The position numbers and the translations under genes are program-made. Below, one piece after another: positions 7,536-16,449 of a stretch of DNA of 64,000 nt. Under the pieces are notes generated by a model. It ran no database searches. It worked only from the letters and a program-made list of their open reading frames with translations, and was not told where the DNA came from. The first letter of the stretch is position 1, and the number at the start of each line of letters is the position of its first letter. This DNA comes from UBA7803 sp040219135 (lineage in GTDB: Bacteria > Pseudomonadota > Gammaproteobacteria > Pseudomonadales > Azotimanducaceae): NCBI GenBank assembly GCA_040219135.1, contig JAVJTA010000011.1, positions 124,001 to 188,000 on the forward strand. The letters run 5' to 3'.

Positions 7536-9890
7536 ATGCCACCACTGTTCCAGCGCGGGCTATGGTCCGTGATCATCGCCTGTGCCGCCGCGGGATCGAC
7601 GGCGCACGCCGCCACCGCCGGGGACAACCGCTATCTCGAAGAGGTCGTCGTCACCGCGACCAAGCGGACCGAGAGCCTCGAGGACGTACCGATCTCGGTC
7701 GGTGTGGTAACCGGAGCGCTGATCGACGACCTGGAGATCGCCGATCTCAACGACATCCAGAGCTTCGTTCCCAATCTCACGGTGCAGAGGACCTTCGGCA
7801 ACTGGGCCGTCCGCGTCCGAGGCCTTGGCTCCGGGGTCACCAACCTCGCCTTCGACTCCTCCGTGAGCATCTTCAATGACGGAGTCTACTGCGGTCGCTC
7901 GCGCTGCCTGGAGGTCGCCTTCCTCGATCCCGCCCGGGTCGAGGTCGCCCGCGGTCCCCAGGGAGCGCTGTTCGGCAAGAGCACCATCGCCGGCGCGGTC
8001 AGCGTCGTTTCCGCGCGGCCCACCGCCGAATTCGAGAGCTACGTGCGCGGAGGGATAGAACTCGAGGACGGCGGCTACGTCACATCCGCCATGGTGTCCG
8101 GCCCGCTCGGCGACACCGTGCGCGGACGGCTCGCCGGAGAGTACAAGGATCTCGACGGCTGGATGAACAACCCGTTCGGCATCGATGGCGAACCGAACAC
8201 GGAGTCTTACGCGGTGCGCGGCAGCCTCGAGTGGGACACCTCCGACAGCTCGATGCTCTACCTCAAAGTCGAAACCTTCGACACCGAGATCGACGGCCGG
8301 ACCAACCAGCTGGTCAGCCCGGGCCTGTTCGGTGCGCTGACAGCGGACCCGAACCCCGAGTTCCGCCGCAACACCACCCGCCGCGTGAGCATGGGCACGG
8401 GGCAGGAAGATTACGACTACGCCGACTCCACCGGCGTCACCCTGCAGTTCGATCAGGAACTCGGGGAGCACACCCTGACCGCCATTGCCAGCCACTGGGA
8501 GCTCGACTACGAGAACTACCTCGACGTGGACGGCGTCCCGGAGAACTTCCTCAACACCAGCCTCTCCGAGGACTACGAGCAGGATTCCATCGAGCTGCGG
8601 CTGCTGTCCCCTCAGGGCCGCACCCTGGAGTACATCGCCGGCGTGCTCTACCACAACAGCGATACCCAGACGCGCCAGCACTCACCCTTCGGCTTCTTCC
8701 CGCCGGTGGTGGCACCGGTTCCCGTGGGGGGCGATCGTCAGTTCCAGCGCGACACCGATACCGTCTCCGTGTACGGCCAGCTGGCCTGGAACGTCAACGA
8801 GCGCCTGCGGGTCATCGTCGACGCGCGCTACACCGACGAAGAGCAGGAGGGCGTCGGCCGCGCCTTCCCCGTGACCTATCCGGACCTCATCACCCCTGTG
8901 TACACGCCAACCGCATTCAACCAGCCGCCGGAGTACCTGTTCTTCGAGACCTACAAGGACGACAACTTCGACCCGTCCATCAGGGTTCAGTACGATCTGA
9001 ACGATGCGTGGATGGTCTACGCGGCGGTGTCCACCGGCTCCAAGCCCGGCGGGCTAAAGGCCAACGACGGCAACCTCGGAACCCAGCTGCTCGAGGTGGC
9101 CGATCCCGCCTTCTACCAGCGCTACGTGGGTCAGCCGACGGTGACGCCGGCGAACATGATCGCCGGACTGGAACTCGAGCAAGGCAACGGCATCTTCGAC
9201 TTCGACGGCGAAGACGCCACCAACTACGAAATCGGCGCCAAGTCGGTGTTCGCCGACGGCCGCGCGAGGATCAGCGCCGCGCTGTTCCGCATGAAGTTCG
9301 ACGACCTGCAGACCTCGTCCTACGACGGCACCCGCTTCATCATTCAGAACGCCGCCTCTGCCAAGGTCACCGGATTCGAGGTCGAGGGAACCTGGCAGGC
9401 GACGGACTCGCTGCAGCTGAACGCCTCCGTCGGCCACATCAAGGCCGAGTACGACGAGTTTCTCGGGGCCCAGTGCATCGTCGCGTCCGCGGACGGCACC
9501 CTCGAGGACCCCACGTGCGTGGACGGCGAGGAAGACCTGAGCGGCGAGCGGCTCGAGCGCAGCCCCGACTGGGAGGCCAACCTGCGGGCCGACTGGCAGA
9601 CCCAGCTCACCGACCGCCTGATGCTGCTCGCCAATCTGTCCATGTACTACTCGGACGACTACTACGTGCGTCAGGATTTCCATCCCCTGGGAAGGCAGAA
9701 GAGCTTCACCAAGTGGGATGCTCGAATCGCCCTGACGAATGCCAGCGACACCTGGGAGCTCGCGTTCCTCGGCCGCAACCTGTCCGACGAGCGCGTCATC
9801 CAGCACGCCTACGAAATCGCCGGTTCGAACTTCGTGACCGATGCCCGCGGCCGCAGCATGAATCTGGAGTTCACCTATCGGTTCAAGTGA
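7536..9890 (+). CDS. TonB-dependent outer-membrane receptor
   Basis: 784 residues from ATG 7536, which has a good ribosome site (AAGGGGAGAG); codons before it are not convincing. A signal peptide ends near STAHAA. Then comes a TonB box (YLEEVVVTATKR), the plug domain (DVPISVGVVTG, VRGLGSG, VEVARGPQGALFGKSTIAGAVSVVSARP) and a long beta-barrel ending in an aromatic-rich strand (NLEFTYRFK). It imports a ligand across the outer membrane with energy from TonB. The P450 starts two bases after its stop, so the ligand is probably a hydrophobic or aromatic compound that the P450 oxidises rather than iron alone. Confidence 0.93.
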   Translation: MPPLFQRGLWSVIIACAAAGSTAHAATAGDNRYLEEVVVTATKRTESLEDVPISVGVVTGALIDDLEIADLNDIQSFVPNLTVQRTFGNWAVRVRGLGSGVTNLAFDSSVSIFNDGVYCGRSRCLEVAFLDPARVEVARGPQGALFGKSTIAGAVSVVSARPTAEFESYVRGGIELEDGGYVTSAMVSGPLGDTVRGRLAGEYKDLDGWMNNPFGIDGEPNTESYAVRGSLEWDTSDSSMLYLKVETFDTEIDGRTNQLVSPGLFGALTADPNPEFRRNTTRRVSMGTGQEDYDYADSTGVTLQFDQELGEHTLTAIASHWELDYENYLDVDGVPENFLNTSLSEDYEQDSIELRLLSPQGRTLEYIAGVLYHNSDTQTRQHSPFGFFPPVVAPVPVGGDRQFQRDTDTVSVYGQLAWNVNERLRVIVDARYTDEEQEGVGRAFPVTYPDLITPVYTPTAFNQPPEYLFFETYKDDNFDPSIRVQYDLNDAWMVYAAVSTGSKPGGLKANDGNLGTQLLEVADPAFYQRYVGQPTVTPANMIAGLELEQGNGIFDFDGEDATNYEIGAKSVFADGRARISAALFRMKFDDLQTSSYDGTRFIIQNAASAKVTGFEVEGTWQATDSLQLNASVGHIKAEYDEFLGAQCIVASADGTLEDPTCVDGEEDLSGERLERSPDWEANLRADWQTQLTDRLMLLANLSMYYSDDYYVRQDFHPLGRQKSFTKWDARIALTNASDTWELAFLGRNLSDERVIQHAYEIAGSNFVTDARGRSMNLEFTYRFK

Positions 9891-9891
9891 C

Positions 9892-11103
9892 GTGGACAGC
9901 GATCTCGACCCCACCTCGGTCGACTTCCGCCGCAACGCCGTCGCCATCTACCGGCGGCTGCTGAGGGAACGGCCGGTCATGCCGCTCGCGGACGGACGAT
10001 TCCTGCTCTGCCGCCACGAGGACGTCCGCTGGGCGCTGCGCGACCACGACAGCGTGCAGCGTCCGGTGGCCTGGGTGACCGAGCGCAAGCCGCCGGGTCC
10101 TTTCCGCGAGTTCGGGCGCAGCAACATGATCGCCATGAACCCGCCGGATCACACGCGCTTCCGCAAAGCCATCATGCGAGCGTTTGCTCCGGCGCAGGTC
10201 GCGGCGCTCGAGCAGTTCATCGAAAGCACCGTCGATACCCTGATCGACGAGATGAGCACGCGGCGCAGCGGCGACTTCATCGACGACTTCGCCTACCCGC
10301 TTCCGGTCGCCGTGATCTGTCGCATGCTCGGCATCCCCAGGTCCGAAAGCCAGCTGCTCAGAGAGGGGTCCGCGGCCATGCTCGCGGGGCTCGAGCTGTC
10401 CGCCTCGGCGGAGGAGCTGGCCCGCGCGGCCGATGGTGCTCAGCGGCTGTTCGACTACCTGCGCGAGCAGGTCGACGTTCGCGCCGGCGACCTCGGCGTT
10501 CGCGCCGGCGACCTCGGCGACGATCTGCTGAGCCTGCTGATCCGCCACCAGCGCGAAGATCAGCTCACTGCCGACGAGGTGGTGTGGGCCGCAATCACGC
10601 TGCTGCTCGCCGGTCACGAAACCACCACGCATCTGCTCGGCAACGGCCTGCTGGCCATGATCCGCAACCCGACGCAGTGGCAGCGTCTGCAGCAGCAGCC
10701 CGATCTGGTCGACAATGCGGTGGAAGAATTCCTGCGTTTCGATCCATCGCTGTACGTGCTGTTCCGCCAGACCACTCGGCCGGTGGTCCGGGACGGCGTG
10801 CAGATCCCGTCGGGCGCCATTCTCATGCTGTCGCTGGCCGGAGCCAATCGGGACCCGCGCCAGTTCGACGATCCCGATCGCCTCGACATCGGGCGAACCA
10901 ATGCGGACCAGCACCTCGCGTTCGCCGCTGGCCGGCATCTGTGCGCCGGTCACGCGGTGGCGCGACTGGAAGCCCGGACCGCCTTTACCCGGCTCGTGTC
11001 GCGACTCGATGGATTCGAGCTGGACGGCGATCCGACGCCGCGCGAGGGCCTCATGTTCAAGGGGTATCATCGGCTCCCAGTCCGCTACCGGTTACGCGCC
11101 TGA
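9892..11103 (+). CDS. Cytochrome P450 monooxygenase
   Basis: 403 residues starting at GTG 9892, one base after the receptor stop, so translation is probably coupled. I-helix oxygen-binding motif AGHETT, K-helix ExxR in VEEFLRFD, and heme loop FAAGRHLCAGH with Cys351 as heme ligand. This is a soluble class I bacterial P450 needing ferredoxin and ferredoxin reductase; neither is nearby. Just before the I-helix there is an exact 7-residue tandem duplication (VRAGDLG twice). Substrate is not evident; operon context points to the compound imported by the adjacent receptor. Confidence 0.93.
   Translation: MDSDLDPTSVDFRRNAVAIYRRLLRERPVMPLADGRFLLCRHEDVRWALRDHDSVQRPVAWVTERKPPGPFREFGRSNMIAMNPPDHTRFRKAIMRAFAPAQVAALEQFIESTVDTLIDEMSTRRSGDFIDDFAYPLPVAVICRMLGIPRSESQLLREGSAAMLAGLELSASAEELARAADGAQRLFDYLREQVDVRAGDLGVRAGDLGDDLLSLLIRHQREDQLTADEVVWAAITLLLAGHETTTHLLGNGLLAMIRNPTQWQRLQQQPDLVDNAVEEFLRFDPSLYVLFRQTTRPVVRDGVQIPSGAILMLSLAGANRDPRQFDDPDRLDIGRTNADQHLAFAAGRHLCAGHAVARLEARTAFTRLVSRLDGFELDGDPTPREGLMFKGYHRLPVRYRLRA
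10477..10518 (+). repeat. 21-bp exact tandem duplication inside the P450
   Basis: Two identical 21-base units, 10477-10497 and 10498-10518, each starting GTTCGCGCCGGCGACCTCGG. In frame they add a second VRAGDLG to the region before the I-helix. The identity of the copies at every third base indicates a recent duplication. Confidence 0.9.
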
Positions 11104-11107
11104 GGCC

Positions 11108-11638
11108 ATGTCCAGACCCGACGCACCTTCCCCCCGGGACGCCGGTAGCGCCGCCCGCCCGGTGGGCACCCGGATCATGGCGGGCCTGACCCGGGCGCTC
11201 GACTGGTTCGACAACAGCCTGCAGAACGTGGTGGCGTCACTCGGATACGAGCCGTTCCACCGGACCCAGTCGATGATCATCATGCACATCGCCCTCGGCA
11301 TCGACACCCCGTCCGACATCGCCCGGGAAATGAGCCTGACCCGCCAGAACGTTCACCACATGGCCAAGGTGCTGATCGAAAAGGGCGTCATCGAGAGCCT
11401 GCCTGATCCCCGCGACCCGCGCCGCAGCGTCTACCGGTTGTCCGAGCAGGCGAGCGAACTGCGTACTTCGGCTCTCGCCGCGATGACCGAACTGGAAAAC
11501 GTGCTCGAGCAGCGCATCGGCGCCACCCGGGTCAAGGCGCTGCGCGAAGCCCTGAGCGCCGAGTGGGGGCCGGAGGTGCGCGATGCCTCGGAGCTCGGAA
11601 AGACGACGCCGTCAGGATCGCTCAAGCGTCCGCGCTGA
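11108..11638 (+). CDS. MarR-family winged-helix regulator
   Basis: 176 residues, starting four bases after the P450 stop. The centre shows the winged helix: HRTQSMIIMHIALGIDTPSDIAREMSLTRQNVHHMAKVLIEKG (recognition helix region), then the wing SLPDPRDPRRSVYRLS. MarR proteins are dimers that bind palindromes and release them on binding an aromatic effector. As third gene of the TonB receptor-P450 operon it is a natural autoregulator, perhaps at GGTACTTAGGTACC (7490). Its 3' end overlaps the convergent MFS gene by 17 bases. Confidence 0.85.
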   Translation: MSRPDAPSPRDAGSAARPVGTRIMAGLTRALDWFDNSLQNVVASLGYEPFHRTQSMIIMHIALGIDTPSDIAREMSLTRQNVHHMAKVLIEKGVIESLPDPRDPRRSVYRLSEQASELRTSALAAMTELENVLEQRIGATRVKALREALSAEWGPEVRDASELGKTTPSGSLKRPR

Positions 11639-12956
11639 GCGACAGCCCGGCGAACCGCATCGCGCTGGCCCGGAAATGGCGCAGCCCGAGCGCCAGCGTC
11701 ACCGCCGACAGCGGCCCGGCGATGGCCGCGAGCAGCGCGATCGACCAGCCCAGCGACAGCGGGTCTTCGAACAGGTAATCGGTAATCAGCGCAACCGCCG
11801 TCGGTCCCAGGCCCAGACCGATCAGGTTGGCGATGAAGAAGTACACGGCGGTGATCTGACCACGCAGTTCGTTGGGCGTGATGAGCTGCAGCGCCGCACC
11901 GGCAACGCCACCGTGCAGGCTCGACGTGAAGGTGGCGACCGCGAGGAGCCCGAGGAGCGCTTCCGCCGAGCCGGCGAACGGCATCAGCGCGAAGCAGGGC
12001 GTCATGGTGCACACCGACCAGAGCACCACGCGCAGGTGTGCGTCGAAGCGACCGGCCCGCCACCAGCGATCGGCGAGCTGCCCGCCCGCCAGCAGGCCCC
12101 CGGTACCGCAGACCATGAAGATCACGCCGTAGGCGAAGCCGATCTCGGCCGCCGACCAGCCATGGCTGCGAATGAACAGCGTGGGAATCCAGGCGGTCGC
12201 ACCGTAGACGACGATCACCAGCAGCGACAGACCGCCGAAATGGTGTATCAGCACGTGGCGCGAGCCGTACAGGAAACTCATCAGCCCGGGACCCGAATGA
12301 CCGGATGATGCGGCCTCAGGCGTCGGCGTCAGCCGGCCCTGACGCTCCGGCTCACGCATGAGCCTGACCATCAGCGCGACGCCCAGCCCGGGCAGACCAA
12401 CCACCATGAACGTCATCTGCCAGGCGCTCAGGGTTCCGACCAGCGGCAGGGAAAACGGCGGCAGCCCGGCCACCAGATCGATCGCCGCGCCGCCGATGAG
12501 CAGCGCCAGACCGGAGCCGATCGGCAGACCGAGGGAATACACGGCGATGGCCCGCCCCAGCTGGTCGCGGGGAAACAGATCGCTGATCATGGAGTACGCG
12601 GCCGGCGACAACGTCGCCTCACCGATGCCGACGCCCACCCGGGCGGCGAAGAGCTGCCAGTAGCTGCGCGCGAGTCCACACGCCACGGTCATCAGGCACC
12701 AGAATGCGATGCCAGCGGAAATCAGGTTGCGTCGATTCCAGCGGTCGGCGAGACGGCCGAGCGGGATGCCCATGACCGTGTAGAAGATCGCAAAGGCGAA
12801 TCCGGCCAGCAGACTGATCTGGGTATCGGAGATCCCGAGGTCCTGCTGTATCGGCGGGATCAGCAGGCTCAGGATCGTGCGGTCCACGAACGAAACCGTG
12901 TAGGCGACCATCAGCACGCCGAGTGATCCCCAGGCGCGCAGAGGAGTTGCGGTCAC
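11622..12956 (-). CDS. MFS transporter
   Basis: 444 residues, twelve predicted membrane helices. It carries the MFS signature after helix 2 (GRLADRWNRRNLI) and the helix 4-5 region ARVGVGIGEATLSPAAYSMISD, like the organic-anion/aromatic-acid Spinster-like branch often found beside TonB receptors and catabolic genes. The start is GTG 12956 in a GTGA overlap with the stop of the upstream DUF3237 gene, with AGGG before it. It is the last gene of the VOC-CMD-TonB receptor-DUF3237 series and probably moves the same compound, or a product, across the inner membrane. Confidence 0.88.
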   Translation of the reverse strand: MTATPLRAWGSLGVLMVAYTVSFVDRTILSLLIPPIQQDLGISDTQISLLAGFAFAIFYTVMGIPLGRLADRWNRRNLISAGIAFWCLMTVACGLARSYWQLFAARVGVGIGEATLSPAAYSMISDLFPRDQLGRAIAVYSLGLPIGSGLALLIGGAAIDLVAGLPPFSLPLVGTLSAWQMTFMVVGLPGLGVALMVRLMREPERQGRLTPTPEAASSGHSGPGLMSFLYGSRHVLIHHFGGLSLLVIVVYGATAWIPTLFIRSHGWSAAEIGFAYGVIFMVCGTGGLLAGGQLADRWWRAGRFDAHLRVVLWSVCTMTPCFALMPFAGSAEALLGLLAVATFTSSLHGGVAGAALQLITPNELRGQITAVYFFIANLIGLGLGPTAVALITDYLFEDPLSLGWSIALLAAIAGPLSAVTLALGLRHFRASAMRFAGLSLSADA

Positions 12957-13453
12957 GTGACCCTGAACATCCGGTAGACGACGCCGCCGGCCGTTCGCCG
13001 ACCGGCACCGACCGCTACGATCTCGTTCAGCCACCGGTAGCCGGGCGCCGCCGTCTCGAACAGCGGGCAGATCCGGAAGTAGTAGTCTTGCGGGTCCATG
13101 GACTCGACCGCCCGTGGGTCCCTGAACGCTTCCAGGGCCGCCGCGGGGACCACCAGGCGGCCACCGTAGGTGACATGGATCAGAGCGCCATCGTCGGTCT
13201 GCCAGAGTGACCGGACATCGATCGCGGTGGCGGCACCGCCGTCCTCCGACTCACCGCCCTCCGACCAGTCGGCGCCGCTCCTGCGGACCACGCCGGAGAA
13301 CCCGGGTCCCTGGAAGCGACCGCCGGAAATGTCACTCACCCGACGATTGCGCCAGGGCGAGCGGCCGACCGCCAGCGGCGCCGCTGCATCCAGCGTTATC
13401 GACACCTCGCAGAGGAACGCCATCCCCGGATCTCCGCGAGTCGCTGAACTCAT
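12953..13453 (-). CDS. DUF3237 family protein
   Basis: 166 residues. The pattern AVGRSPWRNRRVSDISGGRFQGPGFSGVVRRSGADW is the hallmark N-terminal region of DUF3237 (UPF0311), a small beta-barrel family of unknown activity often linked to aromatic or steroid degradation. YYFRICPLFETAAPGYRWLNEIVAVG is the typical C-terminal region. It begins six bases after the TonB receptor stop and is coupled to the MFS gene through a GTGA overlap, so it belongs to the same transcript. Confidence 0.85.
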   Translation of the reverse strand: MSSATRGDPGMAFLCEVSITLDAAAPLAVGRSPWRNRRVSDISGGRFQGPGFSGVVRRSGADWSEGGESEDGGAATAIDVRSLWQTDDGALIHVTYGGRLVVPAAALEAFRDPRAVESMDPQDYYFRICPLFETAAPGYRWLNEIVAVGAGRRTAGGVVYRMFRVT

Positions 13454-13459
13454 GACGTG

Positions 13460-15667
13460 CTAGCGGGAGACCCGGAAGGTCACACCATAGGTTCGCGGCG
13501 GCAGATAGATGTTCAGCTGCTGACGAAACGGCGCGAACGCAACGATGTGGTTCTTGATCAGCTCGTCATCCAGGTTCTTGCCCCAGAGCGCCACCTCCCA
13601 GGCGTCGTCATGGGCCCGCAACGCCAGCCGCGCATCGACGACGTCATAGCGATCCTGAACCTCGAGCGGCGTGTTGGATGCTTCGAAATAGATCCTGCTC
13701 TGACGGGTCCAGTCAACCCGGGCCTGCAGCGTACCGACCTGCCCAACCGTCCACTCATACTGGGTGCCCAGGTTCAGCTTGTGCTTCGGCGCTCTCTGCA
13801 GGGTATTGCCCGAGTTGTCGGCGGTGGCTCCGCTGGCAAAGCTGTCGAATTCCGCATCGAGCCAGCTGTAGCTGGCGTTCACGTCGAGGCGGGCTGCAGG
13901 ACGATACAGCGCCTCCAGCTCGAATCCCTGGATATCCGCCGTCGCCGCGTTGCCGATCACCACACAGCACAGGGGCACGAGCTGAGACACCTGCAGGTCT
14001 TCGTAGTCGATCTGAAAGGCGGCGGCGTTCAACCGCAGGCTGTCCTGAAGCCACTGCGTCTTGGCGCCAACCTCGTAGCTCCAGGCGAACTCCGGGTCGT
14101 ATGCGGTTGCCGCGCTGACGGCCGTCCCCGCGGTGCCCTGATAGCCGCCGCTCTTGAATCCCCGGGTCGCGCTCGCATACACCATCGCATCGTCGTTGAT
14201 CCGGTAGCTGAGCGCGAACCTCGGCGTGAAGGCGTCCCAGTTCTCGTCTGCACTCACCGCGTACTCTTCGGCCAGCGGCGGCGGCAGTCCGGGCCCTTCC
14301 ACCAGCACGCCGGCCAGCTCCGCATCCTTTTGTTCCCAGGTGATCCGGGCACCGACCGTGGCGGTGAGCTGATCGGTGATGTCGTAGTCGACCTGACCGA
14401 ACAGCGCGAAGCTCTCCGATTCCACGGCCTGCGGGAACGAGCCGGTTCCGCTCACGACCGGTACCGGAAACGTCTGCACCAGGATTTCGTTGCGCTCGAT
14501 GTCTTCGAACAGGTAGTAAACGCCGGCGACGCCCCGGAGCTGACCGTTCAACGCATCGAAGGCGAGGCGGAATTCCTGGCTGAACTGCCAGGTGTCCTCC
14601 CGGTTCTCGTTGTACGACTCGATCTGCGCCGGCGGATTGATCGGATTGCTGAAGAACGGATCGGCATGCTCGTAGTCCGCGGTACGGTACGCGGTGACCG
14701 AGGTCAGCGTGCCCCACTGGGTTTCGTAGTCCACGTTGGCCGTGATGCCCGTGACCTCCCGGCGCAGAAAACCGTCGGTGAAGGCGTTCACCCGGCGCGG
14801 ACCCGGATCGACGCCAACGCAATGGATGCCCCCGTTGAACGTGGCATCGCAGACGTTGTCGCGAGGCTGACCGCGCTGGTCCTGGTCGACGTGGTCCAGG
14901 CTGATCAGAACGTCGAGGATCTCGCTCGGCTGGTAGCGCAGCGACAGGCGGCCGCCGGCCGATTTCTCGTCGTCCACCCGATTGCCCGTCGTCAGGTTCC
15001 TGGTGTAGCCATCGCGCTGAATCGAACTGATCGCGCCGGACACGGCGACGGTGCTGCTGAACGCATGGTTGAAGCGGCCCAGCAGTTCCACCCTGTCGTA
15101 GTTGCCGAAGGTACCGGCGATATCGACGAAATCGTCATCGAACGCCGGCCTGCGGGAGGTCAGGTTGATCGCGCCTCCAACGACGTTCTTGCCGAACAAA
15201 GTGCCCTGGGGTCCGCGCAGAACCTCGACCCGTTCGAGGTCGTAGAGATCCAGCGGCGCGGCGCCACCGCGACCGATGTACACGCCGTCGACGAACAGGA
15301 CCACCGACGCGTCGCCGCCGGCATTCGAGTTGATTCCCTCCGTGCCGATTCCGCGGATCGCCAGATTCGGCTCCCCGGGATTGACCGCCGTGGCGGTGAA
15401 GCTCGGCGTGCGCTGGGCGATGTCTGCCATGGAGTTCATGCGGTTCACCCACAGCGCGTCTTCCGAGTAGGCGCTGACCGCCACCGGCACGTCCTGCAGA
15501 TTCTGCTCGACGCGCTGCGCGGTCACGACCACGGACTCGATCACCCTGTTGGGGTCCGCGCTCGCGGGCGCTGATTGGGCTGACGACGACTGCCCGAAAG
15601 CAGGATATGCAAGGCAGGCAAGCACCACGGCGGCGCAGGCAACCGGTACCGCTCGATCCATCGACAT
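13460..15667 (-). CDS. TonB-dependent outer-membrane receptor
   Basis: 735 residues. The start at 15667 follows GGGGAGGGAGCC. Signal peptide (cleavage near YPAFGQ), TonB box region VIESVVVTAQR, plug with QDVPVAVSAYSEDAL, AIRGIGTEG, ERVEVLRGPQGTLFGKNVVGGAINLTSRRP, then a barrel ending in PPRTYGVTFRVSR. This type of plug is typical of the receptors that accompany steroid, terpenoid and aromatic catabolism. Upstream lie the CMD-like and VOC genes in the same direction, downstream DUF3237 and MFS. Its own promoter region carries the shared operator motif. Confidence 0.93.
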   Translation of the reverse strand: MSMDRAVPVACAAVVLACLAYPAFGQSSSAQSAPASADPNRVIESVVVTAQRVEQNLQDVPVAVSAYSEDALWVNRMNSMADIAQRTPSFTATAVNPGEPNLAIRGIGTEGINSNAGGDASVVLFVDGVYIGRGGAAPLDLYDLERVEVLRGPQGTLFGKNVVGGAINLTSRRPAFDDDFVDIAGTFGNYDRVELLGRFNHAFSSTVAVSGAISSIQRDGYTRNLTTGNRVDDEKSAGGRLSLRYQPSEILDVLISLDHVDQDQRGQPRDNVCDATFNGGIHCVGVDPGPRRVNAFTDGFLRREVTGITANVDYETQWGTLTSVTAYRTADYEHADPFFSNPINPPAQIESYNENREDTWQFSQEFRLAFDALNGQLRGVAGVYYLFEDIERNEILVQTFPVPVVSGTGSFPQAVESESFALFGQVDYDITDQLTATVGARITWEQKDAELAGVLVEGPGLPPPLAEEYAVSADENWDAFTPRFALSYRINDDAMVYASATRGFKSGGYQGTAGTAVSAATAYDPEFAWSYEVGAKTQWLQDSLRLNAAAFQIDYEDLQVSQLVPLCCVVIGNAATADIQGFELEALYRPAARLDVNASYSWLDAEFDSFASGATADNSGNTLQRAPKHKLNLGTQYEWTVGQVGTLQARVDWTRQSRIYFEASNTPLEVQDRYDVVDARLALRAHDDAWEVALWGKNLDDELIKNHIVAFAPFRQQLNIYLPPRTYGVTFRVSR

Positions 15668-15704
15668 GGCTCCCTCCCCAGTACGGAACGTCGAAGTGTG
15701 CGGT

Positions 15705-15733
15705 AAACTACCTAGCTACCTAAGTTATTGCAA
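15705..15733 (-). promoter_or_regulatory. Promoter with operator in the spacer, upstream of the second TonB receptor
   Basis: On the minus strand, TTGCAA (15733-15728), a 17-base spacer and TAGTTT (15710-15705, weak). The spacer holds ACTTAGGTAGCTAGG, with an 8-bp direct repeat (TACCTAGC / TACCTAAG read on the plus strand, 15709-15724). The TTGCAA element and the in-spacer operator are the same as at 21843. Confidence 0.5.
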
Positions 15734-15760
15734 GCGCCGCCCGCCCGGAACACGAACCGG

Positions 15761-16414
15761 CTACTCGCGCTTCCAGGCACCACCCGCCCAGTCCGCCGGC
15801 GCGTCGCCTTCGGGAACCGGCACCTCGCGGATCCGCTCGTCGACGTCGTCGAATTCCAGCCGCAGGGCCTTGCAGCACACGGCGTGCAGGTTGTAGCCCA
15901 TGGTGTGATAGGTGAGTTCGAGGATGTCCTCGTCCGAGAGGTGCTTGTGCAGGCATTCGAACAGGTCGTCGGACACCCGCCCGCCCTGGAGAATGAGCGC
16001 GTCGGCCCAGGCAAGCACGGCGCGCTCGACCTCGGAAAACTGATCCGAGAGCTGCCAGTTGGGGATCGCCGCGATCTGCGCATCGGAAACGCCGAAGCGG
16101 CGCGCCGCCTTGCAGTGCTGGGAGTACACGAACTGACTGCCCTGGGTGAAGCCGGCGCGCATGATGGCGAGCTCGCGCAGCTTGCCGTCGAGCTGGCTGA
16201 CGCTCTTGTCGGCAAACATGCCGAACATCCCGAAGTGGCTGGTGGCGTGGTCGAAGATGTAGGGAACCAGAGCGAAGACGGTCCACCAGTTGCCCGGTGT
16301 TCCCGTCGCGGTGCCCGGCTCCGCGACCGGATCCCGGTCGCCGAACAGCCGCTGATAGTATTCGAGCACCTTCGGCGGTGCGTCGGCACGCTTGACCTGT
16401 CTCAATCTGGGCAT
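15761..16414 (-). CDS. Carboxymuconolactone decarboxylase/AhpD-like protein
   Basis: 217 residues, all-helical. The core KLRELAIMRAGFTQGSQFVYSQHCKAARRFGVSDAQI is the CMD domain, here with Ser-Gln-His-Cys where AhpD proteins have Cys-x-x-Cys. A peroxidase role is therefore less likely than a decarboxylase or unknown role. Adjacent WWTVFALVPYIFDHATSHFGMFGMF fits the extended CMD proteins common in gammaproteobacterial catabolic clusters. It lies 35 bases after the VOC gene and 93 bases before the TonB receptor, same strand. Confidence 0.82.
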   Translation of the reverse strand: MPRLRQVKRADAPPKVLEYYQRLFGDRDPVAEPGTATGTPGNWWTVFALVPYIFDHATSHFGMFGMFADKSVSQLDGKLRELAIMRAGFTQGSQFVYSQHCKAARRFGVSDAQIAAIPNWQLSDQFSEVERAVLAWADALILQGGRVSDDLFECLHKHLSDEDILELTYHTMGYNLHAVCCKALRLEFDDVDERIREVPVPEGDAPADWAGGAWKRE

Positions 16415-16449
16415 GTGTCTCTCCCGGGTTGGTTGATGAGGATTCCGGC

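Noticed and set aside
13457..15574. A 705-residue open frame opposite the second TonB receptor
   Set aside because: No domain and biased composition; the minus strand holds a complete receptor.
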